Assembly (NCBI RefSeq): GCF_002831565.1
Contig: NZ_CP025096.1
Span: 8,490,468 to 8,554,467 of the forward strand
DNA from: Spirosoma pollinicola
GTDB lineage: Bacteria > Bacteroidota > Bacteroidia > Cytophagales > Spirosomataceae
Direction: 5' to 3'
DNA length: 64,000 bases
This document shows, piece after piece, positions 1-7,555 of the stretch (its first letter is position 1; the number at the start of each line of letters is the position of its first letter). The notes under the pieces are model-generated. The model did not search any database and had not been told where the DNA came from. It saw nothing but the letters and a program-made list of their open reading frames with translations. Made by a program: the position numbers and the translations under genes.

Positions 1-487
1 GCGAGCTTAGGTAAGCACTGGCCAGCCCCTGATAATAGGACAAATGATCCCGATAAAAGCGTCGAAACTCCGTGACCTTGACGAAGTCTTCAACTAACTT
101 CAGGTTCTCCTCGAAGGGGTTAAATCCTTGGTTTGCCGTAAAGTCAACCCGTCTGACTAACTGATTCGAGGAGTCAAAGGCGAATGCATAGGCATCGGTC
201 CGGAAACTGAGATAGCTCTCCCATTGTTGCCGGGAATAATTCACCTTGGCCAGCAAGGGATGGTTGCTGTACCGATCAAAGTAGTCTCTCACTTCCCGAT
301 AGTAACTCGATTGCTGGGATACCTCCCAAGAATCGGTTTTACCGTAGTCCGTCAGCGCCAGAATAATATTTGCCAGTTCATAGGTTTCCGAAAGTCGGAC
401 AGGTGAATCCTGGCCAGGGGCAGGCTGATGCATCCGGGAGGAATCGCTTAAAAAGAGCATAACCAAGAGGGCTGATAAGTTGATCAT
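1..487 (-). CDS. Secreted protein, DUF4932-like N-terminal part (runs off window)
   Basis: An open frame of 162 codons begins at ATG 487 and leaves the window at base 1, so only the N-terminal part is present. The first 15 or so residues are hydrophobic (MINLSALLVMLFLS), consistent with a signal peptide. The following region has ETYELANIILALTDYG, then a Tyr-rich stretch with HPLL and SFRTDAYAF. This resembles the start of DUF4932 proteins of Bacteroidota, which have no firmly known role. The family call is from memory of the pattern. The gene is divergent in function from the regulator relic downstream and shares no obvious operon with it. Confidence 0.5.
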   Translation of the reverse strand, partial: MINLSALLVMLFLSDSSRMHQPAPGQDSPVRLSETYELANIILALTDYGKTDSWEVSQQSSYYREVRDYFDRYSNHPLLAKVNYSRQQWESYLSFRTDAYAFAFDSSNQLVRRVDFTANQGFNPFEENLKLVEDFVKVTEFRRFYRDHLSYYQGLASAYLSS

Positions 488-550
488 CAGAGAAAGACGG
501 TAGCCTATAGGGTTGAAAGAAATTGTTCAGGGACAGAACCTCGGCTCAGA

Positions 551-1153
551 CTAGGGATGGAGTGACTTTTTGACGGCTTCTTTTTTGCCTCTGGATATGG
601 GTATCTGGCTGCCATCGGCTAATAGCAAGAAGTCACCGTAGTCTTTCCGCCAGCTTTTGATAAAGGCTTTGTTTACCAAATGGGTCTGATGACACCGTAA
701 AAAGCCGTAGCCACTCAGCAATTCGTCGTATTCATAGATGGGTTTACTGACCACTAAGCTTGTACCATCGCTTAAAAAAAACGTAGTATAGTTGTTAGCA
801 GACTCACACCGGACAATCTCACCCGTCCTGACAAATCGGGTTTCCTGCGTCGTTGACAGGGCGATCCGTTGGTCTTCGTTACGGGATTGCGCCTGGAGCC
901 ACTGCATCAGGTAACCTACCTGTTGATTCTGGTCTTTTTATTGACGTTGTTTACTGGCTCTGGCTACGGCTGCCTGTAGCTCACTAATGTCGACGGGTTT
1001 GAGTAAATAATCCACCGCAGCAAACCGCATTGCCTGGATAGCATACTGATCATAGGCCGTCACAAAGATGACCTCAAAATCGTACTTGGCCAGACTCCGT
1101 AGCAATGCAAAGCCATCCTGGTCCGGCATCTGAATATCCAAAAAGAGCAGATC
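551..1153 (-). pseudogene. LytTR response regulator, broken (receiver 5' end lost, internal stop)
   Basis: The frame holds the second half of a receiver domain (DLLFLDIQMPDQDGF with the phosphoacceptor Asp, then VTAYDQYAIQA and YLLKPVD) followed by a LytTR DNA-binding domain (VRCESANNYTTFFL, FLRCHQTHLVNKAFI). Intact proteins of this family bind promoter DNA and pair with membrane kinases. Two lesions are visible. The first part of the receiver is missing because an IS3 left end abuts the gene at 1154. An in-frame TAA at 938-940 separates the receiver from LytTR; the same frame continues on both sides for a linker of about 10 residues. A possible restart is ATG 907, which would give a free LytTR domain of 118 residues. 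Confidence 0.85.
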
Positions 1154-1421
1154 TGAACTTGCTACATTTGACTGGAGACTTTTTTTAGGCAGATTTGAGG
1201 CCAAACTTCAATTTGACCATGGTTAAACGACGTGTGTTTGACGAAGCATTCAAGGAAATGGCTGTCGAGCTGTCTTATGTAAAAGGATCAATTCAAGAAG
1301 CCGCCCGCGAATTGGACATCGATCCAGGACGAATCAGCAAATGGAGACAACGCCACAAAAAAAACGATCAAACGTTGCCTGCCAATACCACACTTACTGA
1401 CGAACAGCAACAGATCAGAAG
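1154..1421 (+). mobile_element. IS3-family left-end fragment with start of OrfA
   Basis: The terminus TGAACTTGCTAC starts at 1154. OrfA begins at ATG 1219 (MVKRRVFDEAFKEMAVEL) with an IS3-type helix-turn-helix (AARELDIDPGRISKW). It stops after about 65 codons where the 12-base join begins. The same sequence recurs inverted at 1434-1715 and again at 36489-36786. In a complete element OrfA is followed by a DDE integrase OrfB, made by programmed frameshifting; none follows here. The fragment truncates the LytTR regulator to its left. Confidence 0.9.
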
Positions 1422-1433
1422 CTAGCTAGCTAG
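1422..1433. other. Six-frame stop linker, probable contig join 1
   Basis: CTAGCTAGCTAG is its own reverse complement and has TAG in all three frames of both strands. It lies between two IS3 left ends that point at each other, an arrangement a simple insertion would not give. It is one of exactly four copies in the window. I infer an assembly spacer, not biological DNA. Confidence 0.85.
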
Positions 1434-1715
1434 TTGCAACTTGCAACCTTCTGATCTGTTGCTGTTCGTCAGTAAGTGTGGTATTGGCAGGCAACGTTTG
1501 ATCGTTTTTTTTGTGGCGTTGTCTCCATTTGCTGATTCGTCCTGGATCGATGTCCAATTCGCGGGCGGCTTCTTGAATTGATCCTTTTACATAAGACAGC
1601 TCGACAGCCATTTCCTTGAATGCTTCGTCAAACACACGTCGTTTAACCATGGTCAAATTGAAGTTTGGCCTCAAATCTGCCTAAAAAAAGTCTCCAGTCA
1701 AATGTAGCAAGTTCA
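1434..1715 (-). mobile_element. IS3-family left-end fragment with start of OrfA (inverted copy)
   Basis: Reading on the minus strand from terminus 1715, the sequence matches the fragment at 1154-1421, with OrfA starting at ATG 1650 and ending at the join after about 70 codons. The IS terminus truncates the lipoprotein gene on its right: that gene's frame runs on into the element and ends at 1643. Because both flanks of the join carry the same IS end in opposite orientation, the two flanks need not be neighbours in the genome. Confidence 0.9.
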
Positions 1716-1978
1716 AGGGGGGAATTAAATCGGTAGTCTTTGTATTCGACCGGAACAGACCCGCCCAGGCCTACCTGTTTAACTCCAGTAGCATATACCG
1801 TATCCTCAATGGATATAGTTAACAATGGAGCACCTTTAAGACTCTGAAATTCGTATAGTTGGATTGGTTCTTCAGCAATGTAGTAGTATCGATTAACGGT
1901 ACAGCCTGACAATGATAGTACGACGAGGCAGAGTAGAATTAATTTCAAGTCGGAAAGATTTAGGCGAGTCATATGCAA
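1716..1978 (-). pseudogene. Lipoprotein, 3' end truncated by IS3
   Basis: The N-terminus (MHMTRLNLSDLKLILLCL) is a signal peptide with lipobox LSGC near residue 26, so the product would be an outer- or inner-membrane lipoprotein. The rest (TVNRYYYIAEEPIQLYEF, LTISIEDTVYATGV) resembles small extracytoplasmic beta-rich proteins but matches no family I can name. Native coding sequence stops at the IS boundary at 1715; the last 25 or so codons of the open frame are IS sequence. The start may be Met1 or Met3. Confidence 0.7.
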
Positions 1979-2195
1979 AGAATATTATTTTCAATGACTC
2001 CCCATTTTCACTTTACTTAGCGGTAGGGATTAGCGCAAAAAGCCTCGATCTGACGAGGCCTAAGGGACTGTACCTTTTTGATCTTTGGTTGGCCTAGGTT
2101 AGCCTAAACAGCGTACCAATGAACGTGACTCAGTGGATCGACGGTTAAAGCAGCTTAATGATAGTTCAGGGCGGGGGCTAGGCCAGCCGTTGTAA

Positions 2196-2510
2196 TTACT
2201 TTTTCTGCCGCTGATCTGCCTGAGCTTTATAATTTATGCTGTCCACAAAAGACTGGGCCTTAGCAGCCGCGGCAATGTCATTGCCCTGCTTACTTAATTC
2301 TCGGAAGGTTCTTCCTTCATTAGAAACGCCCTTTTCATCGTTTGCCTTTTTCGCCATCATAATCCACCCTAATTCTGTTTTACTAATTGGTGGCATAACC
2401 TCCAGTAACGGGCCTAAGCCTATAGCTTCGGTGTATTTCTGGTCCAGGGGGTCAGAAGAGCATGCTGTTAAACAAAACAGGATAAACGTATTGAGTAGGA
2501 CAATCTTCAT
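2196..2510 (-). CDS. Small lipoprotein of unknown function
   Basis: The start chosen is ATG 2510 because it places a standard signal peptide (MKIVLLNTFILFCLTAC) directly at the N-terminus, with lipobox LTAC. The mature part of about 87 residues is hydrophilic, ends in a Lys/Gln-rich tail (QADQRQKK) and has no recognised domain. It lies downstream, on the same strand, of the hairpin array at 2.6-3.1 kb, whose terminators would insulate it from transcription entering from the right. Confidence 0.75.
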   Translation of the reverse strand: MKIVLLNTFILFCLTACSSDPLDQKYTEAIGLGPLLEVMPPISKTELGWIMMAKKANDEKGVSNEGRTFRELSKQGNDIAAAAKAQSFVDSINYKAQADQRQKK

Positions 2511-2591
2511 CGTGTGTGCTTTTAACATGAAGAAGGCTAACTCGTTGAATTCCTACTAGTTGGATTAGGTAACGGTATCAGTGGGCATAAA

Positions 2592-2624
2592 AAACAGCAG
2601 CTACTCAATAAGTAGCTGCTGTTT
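2592..2624 (-). terminator. Array hairpin 1
   Basis: Perfect 14-bp stem AAACAGCAGCTACT with loop of 5, followed on the minus strand by a T-run. Confidence 0.75.
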
Positions 2625-2753
2625 GCAATAAACTTATTCTACTTATTAAACAATCTAATCTTAGAACAGAGTTTGTAGTCAAAGCCGGTTTTATAGTGAG
2701 GTAGTGGTAAACTAGACTTCAGGTATTTAGCTGCATGCTCTAGCTTGAACAAA

Positions 2754-2786
2754 AAACAGCAAATGCCCAGTAAGCATTTGCTGTTT
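2754..2786 (-). terminator. Array hairpin 2
   Basis: Perfect 13-bp stem AAACAGCAAATGC with loop of 7, followed on the minus strand by six T. The stem differs from hairpin 1 on both arms together, so pairing is kept. Confidence 0.75.
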
Positions 2787-2883
2787 GAGAACAATCTACA
2801 CAATACTAGAATAATTCGTTTAACCCTATAACTGCGATCCCGGGAGAATGCACATATATAGTGAGGTTATGGCATATAAAAAA

Positions 2884-2912
2884 ACAGCAGCTACCCAGAA
2901 GGTGGCTGCTGT
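2884..2912 (-). terminator. Array hairpin 3
   Basis: 12-bp stem ACAGCAGCTACC/GGTGGCTGCTGT with one G-U pair and a loop of 5, followed on the minus strand by seven T. Confidence 0.75.
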
Positions 2913-3005
2913 ATACCTCTAAATTCCACAATATTCATTAACCTAACCCTGAAACAGGGTTTCAATCAAAGTTAGTGGATTAAGTAAAGAGAAGTATAAA
3001 CAAAA

Positions 3006-3038
3006 ATACAGCAGCCACCCATTGGATAGCTGCTGTAT
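3006..3038 (-). terminator. Array hairpin 4
   Basis: Core stem ATACAGCAGC/GCTGCTGTAT of 10 bp, extendable through G-U pairs, followed on the minus strand by five T. Confidence 0.7.
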
Positions 3039-3391
3039 AACTCAGGTTCCTTTAATTTACTAACCTATGTTTTGTATAAACGCCTGCTGCTTGTCAAAAC
3101 GTGTGCTTGGTGAGGTAGTGTTGAGAAAAAAGCCCAACTGTGATTCGTGTTACGCGCTTGATGATTGAAACGCAGCCCACTTAAAGTTTAAGTTGAAAAG
3201 GGAAGGAAAAATCTAACTTGGGTGAAGGCTGTACAGGACTTTTAGTACGCTGATTCTACGGCCAAACGCCGACATTAAGAAGGGGTAGTTTTTTAGGTAG
3301 CAAGATGTGTTTTTGTCGCGACAAAAATCGTTTCTTGCTTCTGCAAAACACCCAAAACGAGGAGCCTCCGAAGTCGCCCGCAACAACAGTC

Positions 3392-3781
3392 ATGAAGGAA
3401 AAAGACAAATGGTACAAAGGGGGCAGGCCTGAGATGAAGCCGGAAGAACGGGCCACCAGAGTAGTTCAGGTTCGCTTCACCCAAGCGGAGTATGATCAGC
3501 TTTTAATCCGAAAGGCTACCGTTAAGACGCCGACTGTATCGACCTACGTCCGGGCCGTTTGTCTTAACAAACCGCTTCGTTTGAAGCCTGAGCGCTCGAC
3601 TTATCAAGATATCCTCTTGTCATTATTGCAAGAAACCAGGAGTGATGTTCTGCGAATTGGCGTCAACATCAACCAGGCTGCCAGGCGAATCAACAGCACC
3701 ACGGACTATCAAGACCTGCAGCAAGAAATTAATAAGATGGCTAATGATATGGCGCGCTTTGAGGCCAGCTGCGGGAGGTGA
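3392..3781 (+). CDS. MobC-like plasmid mobilisation accessory protein (orphan)
   Basis: MobC-family proteins bind the transfer origin and help the relaxase nick it. The product (130 residues from ATG 3392, chosen over an upstream in-frame ATG at 3305 because family similarity starts about here) has a basic N-terminus with a ribbon-type segment (VVQVRFTQAEYDQLL), then STYVRAVCLNKPL, and the MobC signature RIGVNINQAARRIN near residue 105. A relaxase gene normally follows at once. Here the next ATG (3781) opens only an 11-codon frame (MATILTEGGEV), so the relaxase is absent. This points to a decayed mobilisable element. Confidence 0.8.
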   Translation: MKEKDKWYKGGRPEMKPEERATRVVQVRFTQAEYDQLLIRKATVKTPTVSTYVRAVCLNKPLRLKPERSTYQDILLSLLQETRSDVLRIGVNINQAARRINSTTDYQDLQQEINKMANDMARFEASCGR

Positions 3782-3861
3782 TGGCTACCATTTTAACGGA
3801 AGGCGGCGAAGTGTAGGTATCTTTTACAAGTTAAAATCTCCTCACGTAGAGTAAAGAAAAA

Positions 3862-3879
3862 GGGTAGCTAGAGCTACCC
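3862..3879. terminator. Hairpin after MobC
   Basis: GGGTAGCT and AGCTACCC pair as an 8-bp stem with a 2-base loop about 80 bp after the mobC stop. The T-run is better on the minus strand (five T) than on the plus strand. Confidence 0.45.
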
Positions 3880-4029
3880 GATTTACCCTTATTTACTCTA
3901 TGAAGCAATAATACTGACCTGTGTTATAAACCAACCTATTTAATCAATCATGCATTTGTAACAATGAGTAAACTGATCTGGCTGTGAATTTCTGTCAGTA
4001 GAGTTCTCAATGGAAGGCCTGAAGCGCCT

Positions 4030-4455
4030 TCACAACTCACTCGGCGGCAAACTCACTTTACGAGCGATATGGCTGCTGACGGTTGACACAACTAGCTGTA
4101 ATTCATCCAGATGCATAGGCTTCTGTAAATGATCACTAGCCCCCAGTCGCAAATAAGCGGCTCGCTCCGCCTCAGTCACCTCCGCAGATAGCATAATCAG
4201 ACAAGCCTGCTGACAGCTGGGATGAAGCAGCAGCGTGCTGAGCCATTTCATCTCTTCCCCATTTGGTATTACCCCATCCATCACCAACGCTACTGGTTTG
4301 TCATTGCCCAGTGAAGTCGCTGACAGAAACTCAGTGACCGAGCTAAACCAATGTAGGTCTAAATGCTGCGCCCAGCTACGAAATCCATGCTGCCAGAATA
4401 TATAATCATCTTCGTCCTCGTCCAGCAAGGCAACCCAAGGTTTTAATGTGTTCAT
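4030..4455 (-). CDS. Single-domain response regulator
   Basis: A stand-alone receiver of 141 residues starting at ATG 4455; an in-frame ATG upstream (4506) is less likely because the receiver fold starts at WVALLDEDEDDY. Visible receiver residues are the acidic cluster DEDED, the phosphoacceptor in ALVMDGVIPNGEEM, Ser in IMLSAE, and Lys in LQKPMH. Such proteins pass phosphate within relays or act by protein contact. No kinase is adjacent; the divergent neighbour at 4631 is another receiver, so the two may share a promoter region. Confidence 0.85.
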   Translation of the reverse strand: MNTLKPWVALLDEDEDDYIFWQHGFRSWAQHLDLHWFSSVTEFLSATSLGNDKPVALVMDGVIPNGEEMKWLSTLLLHPSCQQACLIMLSAEVTEAERAAYLRLGASDHLQKPMHLDELQLVVSTVSSHIARKVSLPPSEL

Positions 4456-4630
4456 CGTAAGCCCATGTATCCAGTTGTAGAGGACAGTTGTTTTAATTAA
4501 TTCCAAACAAGGTCAATTTGTTTAATTCGATTCAAACCAAGCTTGTTTAGCCAAGTAACTTCGGGAAGATTTACGTATTATTGCATTGTTAACAACATGT
4601 TACCTTTTTTGTCGCCGTACTAACTTAACC

Positions 4631-5043
4631 ATGAACCAACATACGTACCCTGCGTCTTCATCGCCGACGATGATGAGGATAATCGGTTCCTGCTGAAGCT
4701 GGCTTTCGCTCAGCACAGCCCCCGGTGCCGACTGGTCTTTGCTCAGGATGGGCTGGATCTGCTGGATGCGCTGGCTCGGTATGAGACGATCCCGGAACTA
4801 ATCATCCTGGATCTAAACATGCCTTTACTCAACGGCTTTGAAGCCCTTAAGACGCTTCGGGATCATCCCCTGTATCGACCAACGCCCATTGTCATACTAA
4901 CAACGTCGGAAGCAGAACATGACCGCCAGCGGGCTGAGCAACTGGGGGCCACTGAATTCATCACCCAGCCCCTGAATGCCGGGCTACTGGGTCAGATTGT
5001 CACCCGGCTGCGGGTCGAGTGGCTGGAGGGCAACTGTTGCTAA
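4631..5043 (+). pseudogene. Single-domain response regulator with N-terminal frameshift
   Basis: From codon TGC 4651 the frame encodes a full receiver (CVFIADDDEDNRFLL, LIILDLNMPLLNGFEAL with phosphoacceptor Asp, VILTTSEAEHDRQRA, ITQPLN where Lys of the usual KP pair is Gln). No start codon exists in that frame before an upstream TAA. The natural start is ATG 4631 (MNQHTY), which is out of frame by one base; loss of one C in the CCC at 4648-4650 would explain it. Either the gene is dead or this is a sequencing error. An internal ATG at 4819 would give only half a receiver. It resembles the receiver at 49092. Confidence 0.75.
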
Positions 5044-5090
5044 GTAACCGCCTATCTACAGACTGGCCAACACGCTACGGACTAAAAAAA

Positions 5091-5116
5091 AGCCCGGCTA
5101 GTGGAGGAGCTGGGCT
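5091..5116 (-). terminator. AGCCCGGCT stem-loop
   Basis: 9-bp stem with one G-U pair, loop of 8, eight T following on the minus strand. It lies about 50 bp past the receiver gene at 4631, which runs on the plus strand, so it may stop opposing transcription. Confidence 0.5.
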
Positions 5117-5325
5117 CGAAAAGTCTATGGTTGAGTAAGTCAGTAAGCCATAAACGGTCAGGAGTACTTATTGGTCAACGAGAACTGCGCGCTGAATAGT
5201 TATATTTTTTTGAACTGACTTAAATCTATTTCGCTGTGGGCTGCGTAAGATTAGCAAGCTTATGTTTAATACATACTGTTTGCATGCCTTACTGCTTCTA
5301 TCCTAATGTGTAATTACCAACAGAT

Positions 5326-5352
5326 AAGCCCGGTTGCAGCGCAGCCGGGCTT
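5326..5352. terminator. AAGCCCGGTTGC stem-loop
   Basis: 12-bp stem with one G-U pair and a loop of 3. Only two T follow on either side, so terminator strength is uncertain. Confidence 0.4.
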
Positions 5353-5628
5353 AATCATTCTATCCACACCTAAGACTATACCCGGGGGTATACGTCTCAT
5401 TGTAGGGGGTGAACGGCCGTTTAATCGATATTGTTCAGAGCGTTTTGTCATCTCTTTCAGTAGCTCAGTGGCTGGTCAGATGTGACCGTTAATTTCTTGA
5501 CGTTGTTGATAAAAGGGAATGCTCCCGGCCTGAGATACGTTTATAAACGTAAAGTGTTTACTCTTAACCCCCATGATTCGTTCAGGCATTGGCCCCTGCT
5601 AACGATAACAGAGAAGTATTTAGTTGTT

Positions 5629-5826
5629 ATGTACTCAGTTCAGCAAGTTGCTATAATACTCGATTTAAAAGAAAGCAAAATTCGGTCTTTTATTCGCCAG
5701 GGTAAATTAAAAGCAGGCTTGTCTGGCAGTCAGCACCTGATTAATAAGATTGATCTATATCATTTTATAAAACGGTATATAGACGTTTCAGACTCCGATT
5801 GCACAGCGTTAATAAGCGCTTATTAA
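5629..5826 (+). CDS. Small helix-turn-helix DNA-binding protein
   Basis: A 65-residue product starting at ATG 5629 contains YSVQQVAIILDLKESKIRSF followed by IRQGKLKAG and a short IDLYHFIKRY helix, the layout of excisionase/MerR-type winged helices that bind DNA (the wing normally carries GK-L-A). The open frame extends 49 codons upstream, but that part (low-complexity, overlapping a palindrome) does not look coding. In mobile elements such proteins act as excision or copy-control factors; the nearby IS relic and MobC make that plausible, but the partner is unknown. Confidence 0.55.
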   Translation: MYSVQQVAIILDLKESKIRSFIRQGKLKAGLSGSQHLINKIDLYHFIKRYIDVSDSDCTALISAY

Positions 5827-5928
5827 TGGTAGATAACCAGGGGCAATTATGTAGCCTGGTCAACTTACCCTTTCGACTCCCTCAACGGCGGAAAAGGAAG
5901 TCAGCTGAAACGCATTAGTCATACCAAC

Positions 5929-6276
5929 TTATGTGACTGTTGCACAACTCTTTTGGGACGAGATAAACCTTGAAGTAACCCGTATCATAAAGGCAAAAAA
6001 AGAACCCTCTGGTTGCAAAGCCAACACCTGAGTAATTACTTTAGGCCAGCGCTTGGCCAATAGCCACTTCTTGAGATTGTAGGCTGTTGCCGCCATCACC
6101 ATCCGCTTGTGAGCACTATCTTTTCCTTTGCCTGGAGATCGACGCATCCCAAAGTAATTCAGTAAGCTACCAAAGACTGGCTCAACCACCGCACTACGAC
6201 GCCGTTTCAGCCGCTTCCCTTTCGCACTCCTCAAGCGAGCTTCCATCCGCTCATACTCCCGGTAATACATGGTCAC
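5929..6276 (-). mobile_element. IS1182/IS5-like transposase, C-terminal relic
   Basis: The frame encodes the end of a DDE transposase: RRRSAVVEPVFGSLLNYFGMRR, including the catalytic Glu in the VEPVFG motif, then HKRMVMAATAYNLKKWLL. The N-terminal and central domains are absent upstream of about 6280, so the copy is dead. The left flank (TGTGACTGTTGCACAACTC) is typical of the ends of this group. Its ATG 6276 is internal, not a real start. Confidence 0.8.
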
Positions 6277-6547
6277 ACTGAGTGATTTACAATCTCGGTT
6301 TGTTGTTCTTTACTTACGATAAAGGACGTAGAGTGAAGTTACAGTCTTTTGTCGTAAGTAAGTGTACTATCATGCAACATCATTGCTTACCCTCTTTTGG
6401 AGAAAGTAGCGATGGTGTTTCTGTAAGTCAAACACCTTTGAATCACGTTGTAAGGTTTCTTTTTATTGAAGGCGGCAAAGTATTTGAAGATATCATTTGA
6501 AACGGACTTGGCCTTAGGCCAAAGCGTCTAAGTGGGCTATGAGGCCT

Positions 6548-6925
6548 TCATAAGGGCTTAAATAAATACGTGTAAATTTTACCCTGCTTATCCTGACTGA
6601 TATAAAAATTGAACGACATTAATTTGAACACAGCTTTGTAATGAGCAACACCACCCGTAACGGCTTGCGATTCTAAACTTATCCATTCCCCTGCTTCTTT
6701 GTTGATCCCCCTCAGAACTTGTTTCACCCTATTCATTGAGATTGCCTTTTTAAAGTCATCTCCCATTAGGGCGTAGAGCGAATCTGGCTGGTTATTATTG
6801 GTAAAACGTTGAGCCAGCTTGGCTAAGGAGTCTAGTTTGGAATTGGTAGCAGAGGCCCTAAAGGTTTGAGCCTGGGCCACATGAGCCAACAGCCCGGCAA
6901 TCAGAAAAAGAGTTGTATGATTCAT
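6548..6925 (-). CDS. Secreted DUF3887-like protein
   Basis: The product has 125 residues and a signal peptide (MNHTTLFLIAGLLAHVAQAQ, cleavage after AQA likely). The mature part has the NTF2-like layout of DUF3887: an N-terminal helix pair (SLAKLAQRFTNNNQPDSLY, LMGDDFKKAIS), then RVKQVLRGINKEAGEW, and beta strands ending FYISQDKQGKIYTYLF. In relatives this domain precedes a serine hydrolase or stands alone in the periplasm; the ligand is unknown. It is transcribed alone, flanked by spacers of about 270 and 320 bp. Confidence 0.7.
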   Translation of the reverse strand: MNHTTLFLIAGLLAHVAQAQTFRASATNSKLDSLAKLAQRFTNNNQPDSLYALMGDDFKKAISMNRVKQVLRGINKEAGEWISLESQAVTGGVAHYKAVFKLMSFNFYISQDKQGKIYTYLFKPL

Positions 6926-7243
6926 GGAGAGGTGTTTTCAATAAATATAAGGAATGCGGTCAGCGGGTCAACCTTCAGGGAATAAATACTTTTTACCCGA
7001 TATAGTTTACTTATCATTAAATAACTCGGTCGTTGTTTGAAGCAGTAAGTGCACGCCTACTTCCTACCTTTCACTTATGCGTATAAAAATGGCCTTCACT
7101 ACTTTAGAGATTATCCGGCTCGGTAAGACAGCCTGTCAAGGATAAGCTAATCCACGTATTACCGCGCCCTATCGCCCTAATGTTGACAACTTGAAGTCAG
7201 GCCGGGATTTTTTGACCCTTAAAACTCAACTACTGAGCTCATT
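6926..7243. other. Intergenic spacer
   Basis: No gene, repeat or strong hairpin seen. It lies between divergent genes and should hold both promoters. Confidence 0.5.
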
Positions 7244-7426
7244 ATGTACACTATTTATTGGATACTGGGAGATAAGGAGGTACCGGTTAAAGCTATCAGT
7301 TTCACTCCTGATCTAGTCATTATTCCCCCAGATGGCGAAAAATTAACTTTAGAAGAGGCGGAAATACGACTTAAAGATTTATCCGATAGAAATTTAAGTC
7401 AACGGTTTGTGATGCGAAAAGATTAA
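7244..7426 (+). CDS. Hypothetical protein, 60 residues
   Basis: The product (MYTIYWILGDKEVPV...) is mixed charged and hydrophobic with a central LTLEEAEIRLKDLSDRN helix. There is no signal peptide and no domain I recognise. Even composition and an intact start suggest a real gene, the first of a short plus-strand run with the lipoprotein at 7548. Confidence 0.5.
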   Translation: MYTIYWILGDKEVPVKAISFTPDLVIIPPDGEKLTLEEAEIRLKDLSDRNLSQRFVMRKD

Positions 7427-7462
7427 GAATGGCCTTATCATGTGGTCACTAACATCTCTGGT

Positions 7463-7555
7463 ATGAACATTGAAAGCGACCCCAATCGACCCGAAGATGA
7501 TTGTCTTGACTTTTTACTTTCACAATTCAAAAACCTAACATTGACTTATGTATAA
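7463..7555 (+). CDS. Possible 30-residue peptide
   Basis: A short acidic frame (MNIESDPNRPEDDCLDFLL...) from ATG 7463 ends in TAA overlapping the ATG of the next gene by 8 bases, an arrangement seen in translational coupling. No homology is evident; it may be chance. Confidence 0.25.
   Translation: MNIESDPNRPEDDCLDFLLSQFKNLTLTYV

Larger units (their letters stand above)
2580..3130 (-). ncRNA. Four-unit tandem hairpin/terminator array, candidate small RNA genes
   Basis: About 540 bp without a credible gene holds four related units spaced 162, 130 and 122 bp. On the minus strand each unit ends in an ACAGCAGC/GCTGCTGT-type hairpin followed by five to seven T, that is an intrinsic terminator. 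The units also share upstream words: CACTACCTCACTATA-like near the 5' side (three units clearly), TTTGA(C/T) in the middle, and a GGTTA plus TTAATGAATATT-like stretch just before the hairpin. Conservation of both body and terminator fits four duplicated small RNA genes of roughly 100-150 nt. I could not place a convincing TTTG/TAnnTTTG promoter in front of each unit, so transcription is inferred. Confidence 0.45.
5044..5628. other. Intergenic with two stem-loops
   Basis: No gene is credible here. Two stem-loops built on AGCCCGG are present (5091-5116 and 5326-5352). The region also holds an ACGTTTATAAACGT palindrome at about 5537 whose neighbourhood (CCGGCCTGAGAT...TTTATAAAC) recurs loosely at about 21010. 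Confidence 0.5.

Noticed and set aside
1154..1715. A palindromic transposon with head-to-head OrfA genes
   Set aside because: The centre is the same 12-mer seen at three other cut sites, so the symmetry is better explained by an artificial join of two contig ends.
2580..3130. CRISPR array or integron attC cassette array
   Set aside because: Units are spaced 122-162 bp with diverged bodies, not short identical repeats with unique spacers. No cas genes, integrase or cassette genes lie beside it, and the hairpins have terminator-type T-runs.
6282..6500. 72-residue open frame on the plus strand
   Set aside because: Begins at the broken edge of the IS relic, has no recognisable domain and no upstream signal; probably chance.
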